Source: Bacillus sp. FJAT-27916 (GTDB lineage: Bacteria; Bacillota; Bacilli; Bacillales; Pradoshiaceae). Taken from it: DNA of 64,000 bases. Position numbers and translations under genes: made by a program. A model generated the notes under the pieces. It had not been told where the DNA came from, ran no database searches, and worked only from the letters and a program-made list of their open reading frames with translations. How positions within the stretch are numbered: the stretch's first letter is position 1; each line of letters begins with the position of its first letter. The DNA lies in the NCBI RefSeq assembly GCF_001183965.1, contig NZ_LFZV01000001.1, forward strand, positions 814,373 through 878,372, written 5' to 3'. Below, piece by piece: positions 18,311 through 27,195 of this stretch.

Positions 18311-18769
18311 CTACATCTCCCCTTAAATTTAAAGTGTTCATTCATAGACTATTCTTCATTTTAAAACTTAAATCCTTCTTCCGCTAAACTGCCCGTTTGT
18401 GAAATATCAAAAAAGAGCTGATCACAGCTCTTGATAGCGTAGTAAGCTCTTGATTGTATAAGTCGTGCAAACCAAATGATAGGTCTACCTTTTTGACTAG
18501 GGAGGTGCATGAAACATCATCCAAAGGATACTGAAATCTATTTGAAGGATGGCATTGCAGTGAAAAAAACGTAAATTAAGCAGCTGTTTGCGGCGTGTAT
18601 TTTTCAAAGCATTTAACATACAAGAGTCTTGCGTAACAGAAGCCAGGCTGAGATGGTAAATTGCAGTCATTCAATTCGAAGCCGATTAGCTTGTAACTGA
18701 ATGTGAAAGAATAGAAGAGAGGTATGGTATACTTTTGATACATGACAATTTTGAAGAAGAGGTGATCAA
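18311..18769. other. Gene-poor stretch with a leftward terminator-like hairpin
   Basis: No convincing gene is visible in these 459 bp. At 18413-18432 an 8-bp perfect stem (AAGAGCTG/CAGCTCTT, loop ATCA) is preceded by six A residues, so on the minus strand it reads as an intrinsic terminator. It stands upstream of the leftward gene at 18310, so it would belong to a lost gene or act as a leader attenuator. Confidence 0.5.
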
Positions 18770-19600
18770 ATGGCGCTTACAGAGAGAGAAGACATAATCT
18801 TGCAGGATTTGAAGATGTGGGAAAGTGATATGCGGTCCGATGAACCGACCGACTTTGAAGCCTATTATGATCGTTTGATTGAAAGCATGTTTACGCTTTT
18901 GCCAGAATCGACACAGGAGGAATTCTTTGCAAAGCTTGATAACTGGCTCTTCCATCTACATTCTATGATTCATGAATCCCAGTTCCAGGCTGATGCAAGA
19001 GACCGGATTCTGAAGAATGCTCGTGTGTTCGATGAACGCATCAAGGATATTCAGGACCTCCGGGAGATGCCGGTTGACCGGCTGATCTATATCGCTGAGC
19101 AGCAAATGGCCCGCCATAGGATGTATTCACTAGTACAAGGCGGTATTTCAGCTGCTAATGGTGGATGGGCACTCGCGGCTGATTTGCCGGCACAAATGGT
19201 TATTAATTTGCGCAGTATCCAGCTGATTGGCTTATCCTATGGATATGACATCAGTACGCCTTATGAAACAGCCCTGTCATTGAAGGTGTTCCATGCCGGG
19301 ACCATGCCAAAGCGCATGCAGAAATATTTCTGGGATGATCTTATGGAAGATTTAGAGAAGCCTTCTGATTATTTCTATGAGGGAGAAGAGATGAGCAATG
19401 TATTCTGGCTGGACCAGCCTATCAAGCAATTGATGAAGGTGCTCGCCATTTATTTCTTCCGTAAGCAGATGCTAAAGGGTGTACCAATCATCAGTCTTGC
19501 CATCGGCAGCCAGGCGAATTACCGTCTGACCAAGAATGTAACAGCTTTTGCGAATCAATTCTATAAATACCGCTATTTAAGAGATAAAGAAAGCGAATGA
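18770..19600 (+). CDS. EcsC family protein
   Basis: A 276-residue protein of the EcsC family, named after the third gene of the B. subtilis ecs ABC-transporter operon. The N-terminal half is helical and charged; the core contains GGISAANGGWALAADLPAQMVINLRSI split over two helices and the closing segment GVPIISLAIGSQANYRLT. It may associate with the membrane through these hydrophobic helices. Molecular function is not established. AGAGGTGATC precedes the ATG. It overlaps moaB by 4 bp, so the two are co-transcribed. Confidence 0.82.
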   Translation: MALTEREDIILQDLKMWESDMRSDEPTDFEAYYDRLIESMFTLLPESTQEEFFAKLDNWLFHLHSMIHESQFQADARDRILKNARVFDERIKDIQDLREMPVDRLIYIAEQQMARHRMYSLVQGGISAANGGWALAADLPAQMVINLRSIQLIGLSYGYDISTPYETALSLKVFHAGTMPKRMQKYFWDDLMEDLEKPSDYFYEGEEMSNVFWLDQPIKQLMKVLAIYFFRKQMLKGVPIISLAIGSQANYRLTKNVTAFANQFYKYRYLRDKESE

Positions 19601-20130
19601 ATGATATGGTGAGCTGCTCTAGTACATACATTCATAAGAAAGAAGCCCCAAAGGCCGTGCGTTGCAAAATCATTACCGTCAGTGACACGAGAGACTTGGA
19701 TTCAGATAAGAGCGGGCAGCTGATGGAGCAATTGCTGACCGCTGCCGGCCATGAAGTTGTCAGCCGGGAAGTCGTCAAAGATGAAGTTGAGCAAATCCAG
19801 AGGGCTGTTCTTGAGGGCTGCAGGCACAGCGAGGTTGATTGCGTGCTTACAAATGGAGGCACGGGCATTGCAAAGCGTGATGTGACGATAGAGGCTTTAT
19901 CCGCTTTATACGAGAAGGAGATTCCTGGATTCGGTGAATTATTTCGCATGCTTAGCTACCAGGAGGATATCGGCTCTGCCGCAATCCTTTCAAGAGCGAG
20001 CGCAGGTGTGATATTCGGTACTCCTGTGTTTTCAACACCGGGTTCAAGCGGTGCCGTCCGTTTGGCCATGAATAAATGTATCATTCCGGAACTCGGGCAT
20101 ATCATGCATGAGATCAGGAAAGACCGATGA
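19597..20130 (+). CDS. moaB: Molybdenum cofactor biosynthesis protein MoaB
   Basis: A 177-residue MoaB/Mog-like protein that adenylylates molybdopterin before molybdenum insertion. The fold is marked by CKIITVSDTRD near the N-terminus, LTNGGTGIAKRDVTIEAL in the active site and FSTPGSSGAVRLAM. The start lies inside the upstream gene (ATGA overlap). No other molybdenum-cofactor gene is in the window; the isolated position next to argG/argH and ackA is as in B. subtilis. Confidence 0.93.
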   Translation: MNDMVSCSSTYIHKKEAPKAVRCKIITVSDTRDLDSDKSGQLMEQLLTAAGHEVVSREVVKDEVEQIQRAVLEGCRHSEVDCVLTNGGTGIAKRDVTIEALSALYEKEIPGFGELFRMLSYQEDIGSAAILSRASAGVIFGTPVFSTPGSSGAVRLAMNKCIIPELGHIMHEIRKDR

Positions 20131-20160
20131 ACCGTTCCAATGATGGAGCGGTTTTTTCAT
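20131..20160 (+). terminator. Terminator after moaB
   Basis: ACCGTTCCA pairs with TGGAGCGGT apart from one mismatch, short loop, then six T residues. Confidence 0.78.
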
Positions 20161-20172
20161 TTCGTTTTGGGA

Positions 20173-20487
20173 TCAACGATGGGGTTTACTTGTAAGCTCT
20201 TCATTGGTACGGAAATATATCCAAAGATCATTAATGCATGAGGCAAGTTCAGAGATTTCATCATTTAATGTGCAGGATTTCTCGAAATTCTCTTCCTCGT
20301 TCAGCTCACTTAATTTATCATTAATTTTCCCCTCAAGCTCCTTCACTCGGTCTGGTATCGTTCCCCTGATTTCTTCCCAGCGAAGGAGGATGGCAGATTG
20401 ATCTTTCTCTGTATAGCTGTCCCAATCGTACTCAAGTCTTGGAATATCAATACCTAATCTTTTATCATGAACGAAGTATGTTTCCAT
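20173..20487 (-). CDS. Hypothetical soluble protein
   Basis: A 104-residue acidic protein with no membrane segment and no recognised family. It begins METYFVHDKRLGIDIPRLE, has a WEEIRGTIPDRVKELEGKI helix and a likely two-helix coiled coil in the middle (KLSELNEEENFEKS), and a WIYFRTNEEL tail. A strong AAAGGAGG site lies ahead of the ATG. It is convergent with moaB and divergent from argG. Coding potential is supported by ribosome site, length and composition only. Confidence 0.68.
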   Translation of the reverse strand: METYFVHDKRLGIDIPRLEYDWDSYTEKDQSAILLRWEEIRGTIPDRVKELEGKINDKLSELNEEENFEKSCTLNDEISELASCINDLWIYFRTNEELTSKPHR

Positions 20488-20679
20488 GTTTGACGGATTC
20501 CTCCTTTTATTAGCTCCTCCCTTATTGTATACAAATGTCCGCTGATTAACGATAAACCTCCATGATTATTTCGCGGTGTACGTACACTTTGCCTTCTCCT
20601 TCTGAATAAAAAATTAGTAATTTTCAAAATAAATACTTGAAAAAGGATTTCAGGATTGATATAGTGTATATCATATTAA

Positions 20680-20716
20680 TTGCATAAAAACATATAATAA
20701 TGAATAAATATACAAA
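20680..20716 (+). promoter_or_regulatory. Candidate ArgR/AhrC operator and -10 region of argGH
   Basis: TATAAT (20693-20698) is bracketed by two ARG-box-like sequences: TTGCATAAAAACATA (20680-20694) and ATGAATAAATATACAA (20700-20715). The latter is close to the Bacillus consensus CATGAATAAAAATKCAA. Placement over the promoter suggests arginine-dependent repression. Confidence 0.55.
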
Positions 20717-20738
20717 ATACATCGGAGGGAACAGGAAC

Positions 20739-21947
20739 ATGACAAAGGAGAAAGTAGTTCTTGCCTATTCAGGCGGTTTGGATACATCAGTTGCGATTTC
20801 ATGGTTGAAAGAGAAGGGGTATGACGTAGTAGCCTGCTGCTTGGATGTCGGCGAGGGGAAAGACTTAGAATTTATAAAGGACAAAGCCCTCAAGGTAGGA
20901 GCTTGCACTTCCTATGTTATAGATGCAAAGGAAGAGTTCGCGAAGGAATTTGCGTTAGTTGCTTTGCAGGCACATGCATTGTATGAGGGGAAATACCCGC
21001 TTGTCTCAGCTCTCTCAAGACCGTTGATTGCAAAGAAGCTTGTTGAGGTAGCAGAGAAGGAGAATGCGGTTGCCGTTGCCCATGGCTGTACGGGTAAAGG
21101 AAATGACCAAGTACGTTTCGAGGTATCTATCCAAGCGTTGAATCCAGAACTGAAGGTGCTAGCGCCAGTTCGTGAGTGGAGCTGGTCACGTGAAGAGGAA
21201 ATTCAATATGCGAAGGAAAATAATATTCCCATTCCAATTAATTTAGACAGTCCATATTCCATTGACCAAAACCTATGGGGACGCAGCAATGAATGCGGTG
21301 TTTTAGAAGACCCTTGGGCTGCACCGCCAGAGGGTGCCTATGATCTGACATGTCCATTAGAGAATACACCTGATGTGCCTGCTATGGTTGAAATTACTTT
21401 TAAAGAAGGGGTTCCAGTCGCATTGAACGGAAAGGAATATCCTTTATCCCAATTGATTCTTACACTTAATGATTTAGCCGGAAAGCATGGTGTTGGACGA
21501 ATTGACCATGTTGAGAACCGTCTTGTCGGAATCAAATCAAGGGAAGTATATGAATGCCCCGGTGCCGTGACATTGATTAAGGCACATAAAGAATTGGAAG
21601 ATTTGACAATGGTGAAGGAATTGGCTCATTTCAAACCTGTTATTGAGAAGAAATTAACGGAGCTTATTTATGAAGGCTTATGGTTCTCGCCTCTTAAGGA
21701 TTCATTGCTTGCCTTCTTGAAGCAGTCGCAAACCCATGTCACAGGGGTTGCGCGTGTGAAGCTGTTCAAAGGGCATGCAATTGTAGAAGGACGTAAATCT
21801 GAGTATTCTCTTTATGATGAGAATTTAGCCACCTATACATCAGCTGATGAGTTTGACCATACAAGTGCGGTTGGATTTATCAATTTATGGGGCTTGCCAA
21901 CAAAAGTAAACAGCCAAGTGCATCTCCAAAAGAAGGTGACAGTGTGA
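20739..21947 (+). CDS. argG: Argininosuccinate synthase
   Basis: A 402-residue ATP-dependent enzyme that joins citrulline and aspartate in arginine synthesis. The N-type ATP pyrophosphatase loop is in [13 protein letters not shown] near the N-terminus, and [25 protein letters not shown] and EDPWAAPPE are characteristic. The ATG at 20739 is chosen because GGAGGG lies 10 nt upstream; an ATG 39 bp earlier falls inside the operator. It overlaps argH by 4 bp. Confidence 0.96.
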   Translation: MTKEKVVLAYSGGLDTSVAISWLKEKGYDVVACCLDVGEGKDLEFIKDKALKVGACTSYVIDAKEEFAKEFALVALQAHALYEGKYPLVSALSRPLIAKKLVEVAEKENAVAVAHGCTGKGNDQVRFEVSIQALNPELKVLAPVREWSWSREEEIQYAKENNIPIPINLDSPYSIDQNLWGRSNECGVLEDPWAAPPEGAYDLTCPLENTPDVPAMVEITFKEGVPVALNGKEYPLSQLILTLNDLAGKHGVGRIDHVENRLVGIKSREVYECPGAVTLIKAHKELEDLTMVKELAHFKPVIEKKLTELIYEGLWFSPLKDSLLAFLKQSQTHVTGVARVKLFKGHAIVEGRKSEYSLYDENLATYTSADEFDHTSAVGFINLWGLPTKVNSQVHLQKKVTV

Positions 21948-23317
21948 AGAAGCTTTGGGGCGGAAGATTCACGAAAACAGCTGAAGAATGGATTGATTCC
22001 TTCGGTGCTTCCATCTCATTTGACCAAGAACTGGTGATGGAGGACATCGAAGGCAGCCTGGCACATGTGAAAATGCTGGGTGCCTGCGGAATCATTACGA
22101 AGGAAGAGGAAGAATTAATTGAAGGAGGGCTCTCTTCCTTGAAGGCGAAAGCTGAGAAGGGGGAACTCTCCTTTTCCATTGATTATGAGGACATTCATTT
22201 AAATCTTGAAAAGCTATTGATTGACGAAATCGGACCGGTTGGAGGCAAGCTACATACGGCGAGAAGCCGGAATGATCAAGTGGCAACCGATATGCATCTT
22301 TATTTGCGCGGCCAGGTGGAAGAAATCATTGCCACGATTGAAGAGTTTCAGAAAACATTGGTTGATACGGCTGACAAGCATGTGGAAACCGTTGTGCCTG
22401 GATATACTCATTTGCAGCGGGCACAGCCCATTTCACTCGGCCACCACTTCATGGCGTATTTCTGGATGCTTGAGCGGGATAAAGGCCGGCTTAAGGACAG
22501 CCTGAAGAGAATTAATCTTTCCCCGCTTGGTGCAGGTGCTCTCGCAGGGACTACCTTCCCGATTGACCGTCATATGACCGCTGAGCTGCTCGGGTTTGAC
22601 GGGATATATGAAAACAGTTTAGATGCTGTGAGCGACCGAGACTTCATTGCGGAATTTCTTCATAATGCCTCCATCTTGATGATGCATCTCTCCCGCTTCA
22701 GTGAGGAAATTATTTTGTGGTCAAGCCAGGAATACCGTTTCATTGAGCTGGATGATACATTTTCAACTGGGTCGAGCATCATGCCGCAGAAGAAAAACCC
22801 GGATATGGCCGAATTAATTCGGGGGAAAACAGGCCGTGTGTATGGCAATGCAGTTGGTCTGATGACTCTCTTGAAGGGACTGCCTCTTGCCTACAATAAA
22901 GATATGCAGGAGGACAAGGAAGGGATGTTCGACACGGTTACAACGGTTAAGGGGTCGCTCAAGATCTTTAACGGGATGATTGCCACGATGAAAGTCAATA
23001 CAGCTGTCATGAAGGAAGCTGTTTATCAGGACTTCTCAAATGCAACGGAGCTGGCTGATTATTTGGCGGCGAAGGGAATTCCGTTCAGGGAAGCCCATGA
23101 GATTGTCGGGAAGCTCGTGCTTCATTGCATTCAGCAGGGCTGCTATTTGCTTGATCTGCCGCTATCTGCGCTTAAAGAGGCCTCTCCGCTCATCGAGGAG
23201 GATATCTATGAAGCCTTAAAGCCTGAGGAAGCTGTGCGCAGACGAAACAGTGCAGGCGGGACAGGATTTACGCAAGTATCTGCTGCCATTGAGAAGGCAA
23301 GGGAATTGTTGAAGTAA
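21944..23317 (+). CDS. argH: Argininosuccinate lyase
   Basis: A 457-residue fumarase/aspartase-superfamily enzyme releasing arginine and fumarate from argininosuccinate. The catalytic loop signature [12 protein letters not shown] is intact, with [12 protein letters not shown] and [15 protein letters not shown] as further family blocks. The GTG at 21944 overlaps the argG stop (GTGA) and gives the usual [10 protein letters not shown] beginning; an earlier in-frame ATG inside argG is rejected. Expression follows argG through coupling. Confidence 0.95.
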   Translation: MKKLWGGRFTKTAEEWIDSFGASISFDQELVMEDIEGSLAHVKMLGACGIITKEEEELIEGGLSSLKAKAEKGELSFSIDYEDIHLNLEKLLIDEIGPVGGKLHTARSRNDQVATDMHLYLRGQVEEIIATIEEFQKTLVDTADKHVETVVPGYTHLQRAQPISLGHHFMAYFWMLERDKGRLKDSLKRINLSPLGAGALAGTTFPIDRHMTAELLGFDGIYENSLDAVSDRDFIAEFLHNASILMMHLSRFSEEIILWSSQEYRFIELDDTFSTGSSIMPQKKNPDMAELIRGKTGRVYGNAVGLMTLLKGLPLAYNKDMQEDKEGMFDTVTTVKGSLKIFNGMIATMKVNTAVMKEAVYQDFSNATELADYLAAKGIPFREAHEIVGKLVLHCIQQGCYLLDLPLSALKEASPLIEEDIYEALKPEEAVRRRNSAGGTGFTQVSAAIEKARELLK

Positions 23318-23397
23318 TACTTATTGAAGCATTTAATGTTGAAGGTTTTTACGAAACAGGTGGAAAATGGATAGGCTTTCCGTTTGATTTCCCAATT

Positions 23398-23425
23398 AAG
23401 AGCTGTGTTCAGCTCTTTTTTTGAT
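23398..23425 (+). terminator. Terminator after argGH
   Basis: AAGAGCTG pairs with CAGCTCTT across TGTT, followed by a run of T. Confidence 0.82.
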
Positions 23426-23730
23426 ATTCCATGAATGAGAAGTATTTCTGTAGTGGAATAAAATGTCATATGAAATGAAAGAAGAGTGATTCCTTATCTA
23501 AGAGAGGGCGTTATGCCTGAGAACTTTTCGCCCACTTACTTACTCGTTCATCGCTCATTACGTTCCTAGTCAATCTTCAAAATCTCAATGGCTTATTCTG
23601 AGGAAACGATTGTGGAGTTTGATGTGTAGTAGAAATGACAATGGTTACAAACAATTATAAAAAGTGAAAAAACTACTACAATTTAAATAAGAAAAATGAT
23701 ACGATAGATTTAGAAAATGATATTGTCTCG
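23426..23730. other. Non-coding stretch upstream of the PTS leader
   Basis: No gene is visible. A possible extended -10 (TGATACGAT, 23697-23705) lies near the end; its -35 (TACAAT, 23677-23682) is weak. It would start transcription just ahead of the antiterminator hairpin at 23731. Confidence 0.4.
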
Positions 23731-23811
23731 CATGTGACTGATACGATCAGGCATGGTGGTAAATCACTAGGCTGCTAGTAGCCTAGTGATAATTCCGCCA
23801 TGCCTTTTTTT
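23731..23811 (+). promoter_or_regulatory. Antiterminator/terminator switch of the PTS operon
   Basis: Two mutually exclusive hairpins are visible. The upstream one (23731-23755) pairs CATG with CATG and CTGAT with ATCAG around a 3-nt loop, with an asymmetric internal loop, like the RNA targets of BglG/LicT-type proteins. The downstream one pairs AGGCATGGTGG (23749-23759) with CCGCCATGCCT (23795-23805) and runs into seven T residues. It encloses a further perfect stem (ATCACTAGGCT/AGCCTAGTGAT). The shared bases 23749-23755 make the choice exclusive. The cognate regulator is probably the antiterminator encoded at 26042. Confidence 0.78.
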
Positions 23812-23868
23812 GTGCAATGGGATGAAAAAGACTCGATATTACTTTTATACAGAAAGGGGCAATCAAGA

Positions 23869-24339
23869 ATGGCTTTTGGATTATTTAAGAAAAAAGGGGT
23901 AGATTTGTTGGCACCGTTAAACGGTACGATTATTCCTCTTGAGGAGGTTCCCGATCCGGTATTCAGCCAAAAAATGATGGGGGAGGGTGTGGCAATTCAA
24001 CCTACAGGAGGACATGTGTATGCGCCATTTAGTGGAGAAATTATTATGATTACCCCTACTAAACACGCTATTGCGATTCGGTCTAAATCTGGTGTTGAAG
24101 TATTAATACATATAGGTCTTGAAACAGTTTCCTTAAAAGGAGAAGGGTTCAAGCTCGTAGTTAAGGAAGGTGAGCACGTTGAGAGTGGACAATTGCTGAT
24201 TGAGATTGATTGGGCATTTTTAGAGGAACACGCGGAGAGTACGATTACTCCTATTATCGTGACCAATAGTGATAAGAAGATTACCTTTCGCAGCAAGGGT
24301 GCTGGTATTCAAGGGGAGACAGTCTTGATGACCATTTAA
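23869..24339 (+). CDS. PTS glucose-family EIIA component
   Basis: A 156-residue cytoplasmic phosphocarrier of the glucose/N-acetylglucosamine PTS family. It takes phosphate from HPr and passes it to EIIB. Active-site His81 lies in LIHIGLETV and the second conserved histidine is His66 in PTKHAIAI; HVYAPFSGEI is also typical. The ATG at 23869 follows AAAGGGG; an in-frame ATG at 23800 is rejected because it lies inside the terminator hairpin. The partner EIIBC gene begins 132 bp downstream. Confidence 0.92.
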   Translation: MAFGLFKKKGVDLLAPLNGTIIPLEEVPDPVFSQKMMGEGVAIQPTGGHVYAPFSGEIIMITPTKHAIAIRSKSGVEVLIHIGLETVSLKGEGFKLVVKEGEHVESGQLLIEIDWAFLEEHAESTITPIIVTNSDKKITFRSKGAGIQGETVLMTI

Positions 24340-24390
24340 ACGATTGATAAATGGATTTTAAGGAGGTGGTGCTGAAAGTTAATAATTCGA

Positions 24391-24405
24391 AGGTAGCGCT
24401 TTCGT
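24391..24405 (-). promoter_or_regulatory. Candidate cre site between the EIIA and EIIBC genes
   Basis: Read on the minus strand, ACGAAAGCGCTACCT fits WTGNAANCGNWNNCW at 14 of 15 positions with a symmetric AGCGCT core. Inside an operon it could act as a CcpA roadblock or serve an internal promoter. A small hairpin (CCAGC/GCTGG) follows at 24413-24428. Confidence 0.45.
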
Positions 24406-24471
24406 AAAATGGCCAGCTATATGGCTGGAAAGAGTATTTTCAGTCAAAAATGAAGAATTGGAGGGAGTAAA

Positions 24472-25923
24472 GTGAAGAAATATTTTCAAAGACTTGGTAG
24501 TTCGTTGATGTTACCGGTTGCTGTTTTACCTGCAGCTGCTATTTTGATGGGTATCGGTTACTGGATTGACCCAAGCGGCTGGGGTGCTGACAGTCCGGTG
24601 GCAGCCTTCTTAATCAAAGCTGGGTCCTCCATCATTGACAATATTCCAATCTTGTTTGCAGTCGGTGTAGCGCTGGGTATGTCAAAGGAAAAGGATGGAT
24701 CTGCCGCTTTAAGTGGTTTAGTTGCTTATTTAGTCGTAACAACCTTGCTATCACCTGATTCCGTTGCAATGCTAAAGGGAATCGAGGTAGAAAGTGTAGA
24801 TCCTGGATTTGGTAAGATTGGTAATGCGTTTGTTGGAATTATAGCCGGTATCGTAGCGTCAAATATGTATAATCGATTTAGTCATGTTAAGCTTCCGGAT
24901 GCGCTCGCTTTCTTTAGTGGGAAACGTTTAGTGCCAATTATGACAGCTGTATCCATGTTGGTTGTTTCCGTTATTTTATTCTTTATTTGGCCGCCGGTTT
25001 ATTCTGGACTCGTTTCCTTTGGTGAAGGAATTGCCAAATTGGGAGCAGCAGGGGCTGGTCTATATGGATTCTTCAATAGATTATTGATTCCTACTGGTTT
25101 ACACCATGCGTTAAACTCAGTATTCTGGTTTGATGTTGCAGGTATTAATGACATCGGTAACTTCTGGTCCGGAAAGGGTGTAAAAGGTGTTACTGGAATG
25201 TATCAAGCAGGCTTCTTCCCGGTAATGATGTTTGGTTTGCCTGCTGCTGGATTGGCCATGTATCACACAGCTAAAACAAAAAATAAAAAACAGGTTGCTT
25301 CCTTAATGATTGCTGCTGGTTTTGCTGCTTTCTTTACTGGTGTAACTGAGCCTCTTGAGTTTGCGTTTATGTTTGCAGCTCCATTATTATACGTCGTTCA
25401 TGCTGCATTGACAGGTATTTCTCTTGCTATCGCTGCCACTTTCCATTGGACAGCAGGCTTTGGTTTCAGTGCCGGTTTAGTCGACTTTGTTCTAAGTTCC
25501 AGACTGCCTCTTGCTAATCAACCATATATGTTGATTGTACAGGGCTTGGTTTTTGCGGTTATTTATTATTTCTTATTCCGTTTTATTATTGTGAAGTTCA
25601 ATCTTAATACTCCAGGACGTGGAGAAGAGCTTGATACAGAAGCCGAAGAAGCTTCTGCTGGTTCTGCAGACAATAAGTTTGCTGCGCAAGCTAAAATCAT
25701 CTATGAAGGTTTGGGCGGTAAAGAAAATATCGTTTCTGTTGATAACTGTGCAACACGTCTTAGACTTGAAGTTAAAGATATGGATGCAGTGGATCAGACT
25801 AAAATCAAATCAACTGGTGTTCCTGGTATTAAAGTGACTGGACGTGAAAGTCTGCAAGTCATTGTAGGTACAAGCGTTCAATTTGTGGCAGATGAGTTGA
25901 AAAAAATAGTCAAAAATAGTTAA
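24472..25923 (+). CDS. PTS EIIBC permease, N-acetylglucosamine/glucose family
   Basis: A 483-residue membrane permease that imports and phosphorylates a sugar. The EIIC domain (about residues 1-385, some ten membrane segments) has FNRLLIPTGLHHALN and GVTEPLEFAF. After an acidic linker, the EIIB domain carries the phosphorylated Cys426 in DNCATRLRL. It resembles remembered NagP/NagE more than glucose PtsG, and lacks a fused EIIA, which the upstream gene supplies. It starts with GTG behind GGAGGGAG. Sugar specificity is a family-level inference. Confidence 0.9.
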   Translation: MKKYFQRLGSSLMLPVAVLPAAAILMGIGYWIDPSGWGADSPVAAFLIKAGSSIIDNIPILFAVGVALGMSKEKDGSAALSGLVAYLVVTTLLSPDSVAMLKGIEVESVDPGFGKIGNAFVGIIAGIVASNMYNRFSHVKLPDALAFFSGKRLVPIMTAVSMLVVSVILFFIWPPVYSGLVSFGEGIAKLGAAGAGLYGFFNRLLIPTGLHHALNSVFWFDVAGINDIGNFWSGKGVKGVTGMYQAGFFPVMMFGLPAAGLAMYHTAKTKNKKQVASLMIAAGFAAFFTGVTEPLEFAFMFAAPLLYVVHAALTGISLAIAATFHWTAGFGFSAGLVDFVLSSRLPLANQPYMLIVQGLVFAVIYYFLFRFIIVKFNLNTPGRGEELDTEAEEASAGSADNKFAAQAKIIYEGLGGKENIVSVDNCATRLRLEVKDMDAVDQTKIKSTGVPGIKVTGRESLQVIVGTSVQFVADELKKIVKNS

Positions 25924-25942
25924 AAACACTAGATTTGCAGGA

Positions 25943-25980
25943 AAAAGCTCGTTCCATTTTCAATTGGAACGAGCTTTTCT
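25943..25980. terminator. Bidirectional terminator between EIIBC and the antiterminator gene
   Basis: AAAAGCTCGTTCCA pairs perfectly with its complement around a short loop, with A residues on one side and T residues on the other, so it can serve both convergent genes. Confidence 0.85.
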
Positions 25981-26041
25981 GTTTTTATATTCTTTCTTGA
26001 TAGTACCTAATCAATTCTATCAAGTGTTCAGTTTATTCATA

Positions 26042-26866
26042 TTAACCTTTTCTGCTCCGTAATCTCTCTATATGTATCGTAATATAGCCAATCTCCTCTG
26101 TTGAAAGAAGGAGGCCATGCTGTTGGAATAGATGCTCTGCTATTGTTTCGGCACAATTGTAGGATGCTGGAAATTTCTTGCGTACCATGATAAGCATCTC
26201 CTCGTCCATTGTTCTCTCCATAGTTTCATCGGTTCTATACAGTGTATAGCGAAGGTGAGTAATTAGCCGCTCATAGGAAAGTCCACCCTCCTCTAAATGG
26301 ATGGAGAAATAATCCTGGATAATATGTATGATTTCATTAATGATGGAAGTCTGGCGCAGGGAAACCTGCAAATTCCCAGATGGAACAGATGCGGTATGAA
26401 GATGGAGCGCGATAAACGCAGCTTCATCTATCGGCATTCGAATACCTATTTTATCCTCAATATAATTAATGGCCCAGATACCTATATCGAACTCCTTTTT
26501 ATATAAGATTCTTATTTCTGAAAGGAGTTTATTTTTTATAAAAATACCATTCTCGTAGCGTTCAATCGCAAATGAAAGGTGGTCTGCTAGAGCAATAAAG
26601 ATATGTGGGTTTAATTTAACTTGTAGACTATCCTCGGCATGCTGAATAATTTCTTGTGTTAAAGCCATATGTTCAACGGAAATTTGAGGTAAAAGCTGTT
26701 CGGCATGATTGTCATTTTTCATCACAAACAGTTTATCGATTTTATTTCGATTGATGAGGTCGTTTTTCCCTTTATTGAACGCTATGCCAGAGCCGATTAC
26801 AATCTTTTCCTGATTATCTTCCACGACAATTGCAGCATTATTATTTAAGATTTTCTTTATTTTCAT
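26042..26866 (-). CDS. BglG/LicT-family transcription antiterminator
   Basis: A 274-residue RNA-binding antiterminator. The N-terminal CAT domain (about 1-55) starts MKIKKILNNNAAIVV and has VIGSGIAFNKGKND. PRD1 and PRD2 follow, with conserved histidines in LADHLSFAI, ALHLHTASV and TIHIERL that are regulated by phosphorylation from HPr and EIIB. It is convergent with the PTS operon, whose leader holds a matching antiterminator/terminator switch. Sequence is closer to LicT/SacT than to GlcT as I remember them. It would let the operon be transcribed when its sugar is present. Confidence 0.88.
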   Translation of the reverse strand: MKIKKILNNNAAIVVEDNQEKIVIGSGIAFNKGKNDLINRNKIDKLFVMKNDNHAEQLLPQISVEHMALTQEIIQHAEDSLQVKLNPHIFIALADHLSFAIERYENGIFIKNKLLSEIRILYKKEFDIGIWAINYIEDKIGIRMPIDEAAFIALHLHTASVPSGNLQVSLRQTSIINEIIHIIQDYFSIHLEEGGLSYERLITHLRYTLYRTDETMERTMDEEMLIMVRKKFPASYNCAETIAEHLFQQHGLLLSTEEIGYITIHIERLRSRKG

Positions 26867-27013
26867 TCCTCTTCACCTCCTGCAATACAAATTGATAGAG
26901 AAGCTGGTACTTTTATCATAGTAAACTAGAAAGTGTATGTATTAATCATAGCAGGAATATGATGTTTTTTGTCGAAATATATAGAAAAAGAGGAGAATTC
27001 GTTATAACCAATG

Positions 27014-27175
27014 ATGGGGGACTATGGATGCGTGCATTATGGTTATGACCTTTTGCTCTTGTGTGAATTTGTAATCATATTCTCCCAGAGCGATGAAATG
27101 GAATTAGCTATATTGATTTTTTGTTATTTGATGTTGCTTATAAATGTCTTTGTTAAATACAAGGAAGATACCTGA
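27014..27175 (+). CDS. Doubtful 53-residue membrane-like reading frame
   Basis: An open frame from an ATG at 27014 (MGDYGCVHYGYDLL) ends 20 bp before the next gene and has a hydrophobic C-terminal segment (LAILIFCYLMLLINVFV) followed by KYKEDT. No ribosome binding site stands in front of the ATG. It may be a short membrane peptide, the end of a decayed gene, or chance. Confidence 0.25.
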   Translation: MGDYGCVHYGYDLLLLCEFVIIFSQSDEMELAILIFCYLMLLINVFVKYKEDT

Positions 27176-27195
27176 ATGAATAAAGGGAGATGGAT

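Noticed and set aside
21887..21943. argH start at an ATG within argG
   Set aside because: It adds 19 residues not expected in ArgH; the overlapping GTG at 21944 gives the standard N-terminus.
23800..23868. N-terminal extension of the EIIA gene starting at an ATG at 23800
   Set aside because: The ATG lies within the 3' arm of the leader terminator and has no ribosome site; the ATG at 23869 has both spacing and the family N-terminus.
24369..24408. Short leader peptide between the EIIA and EIIBC genes
   Set aside because: AAGGAGG with a following GTG gives a 13-codon frame, but spacing is poor and nothing about its composition suggests attenuation.
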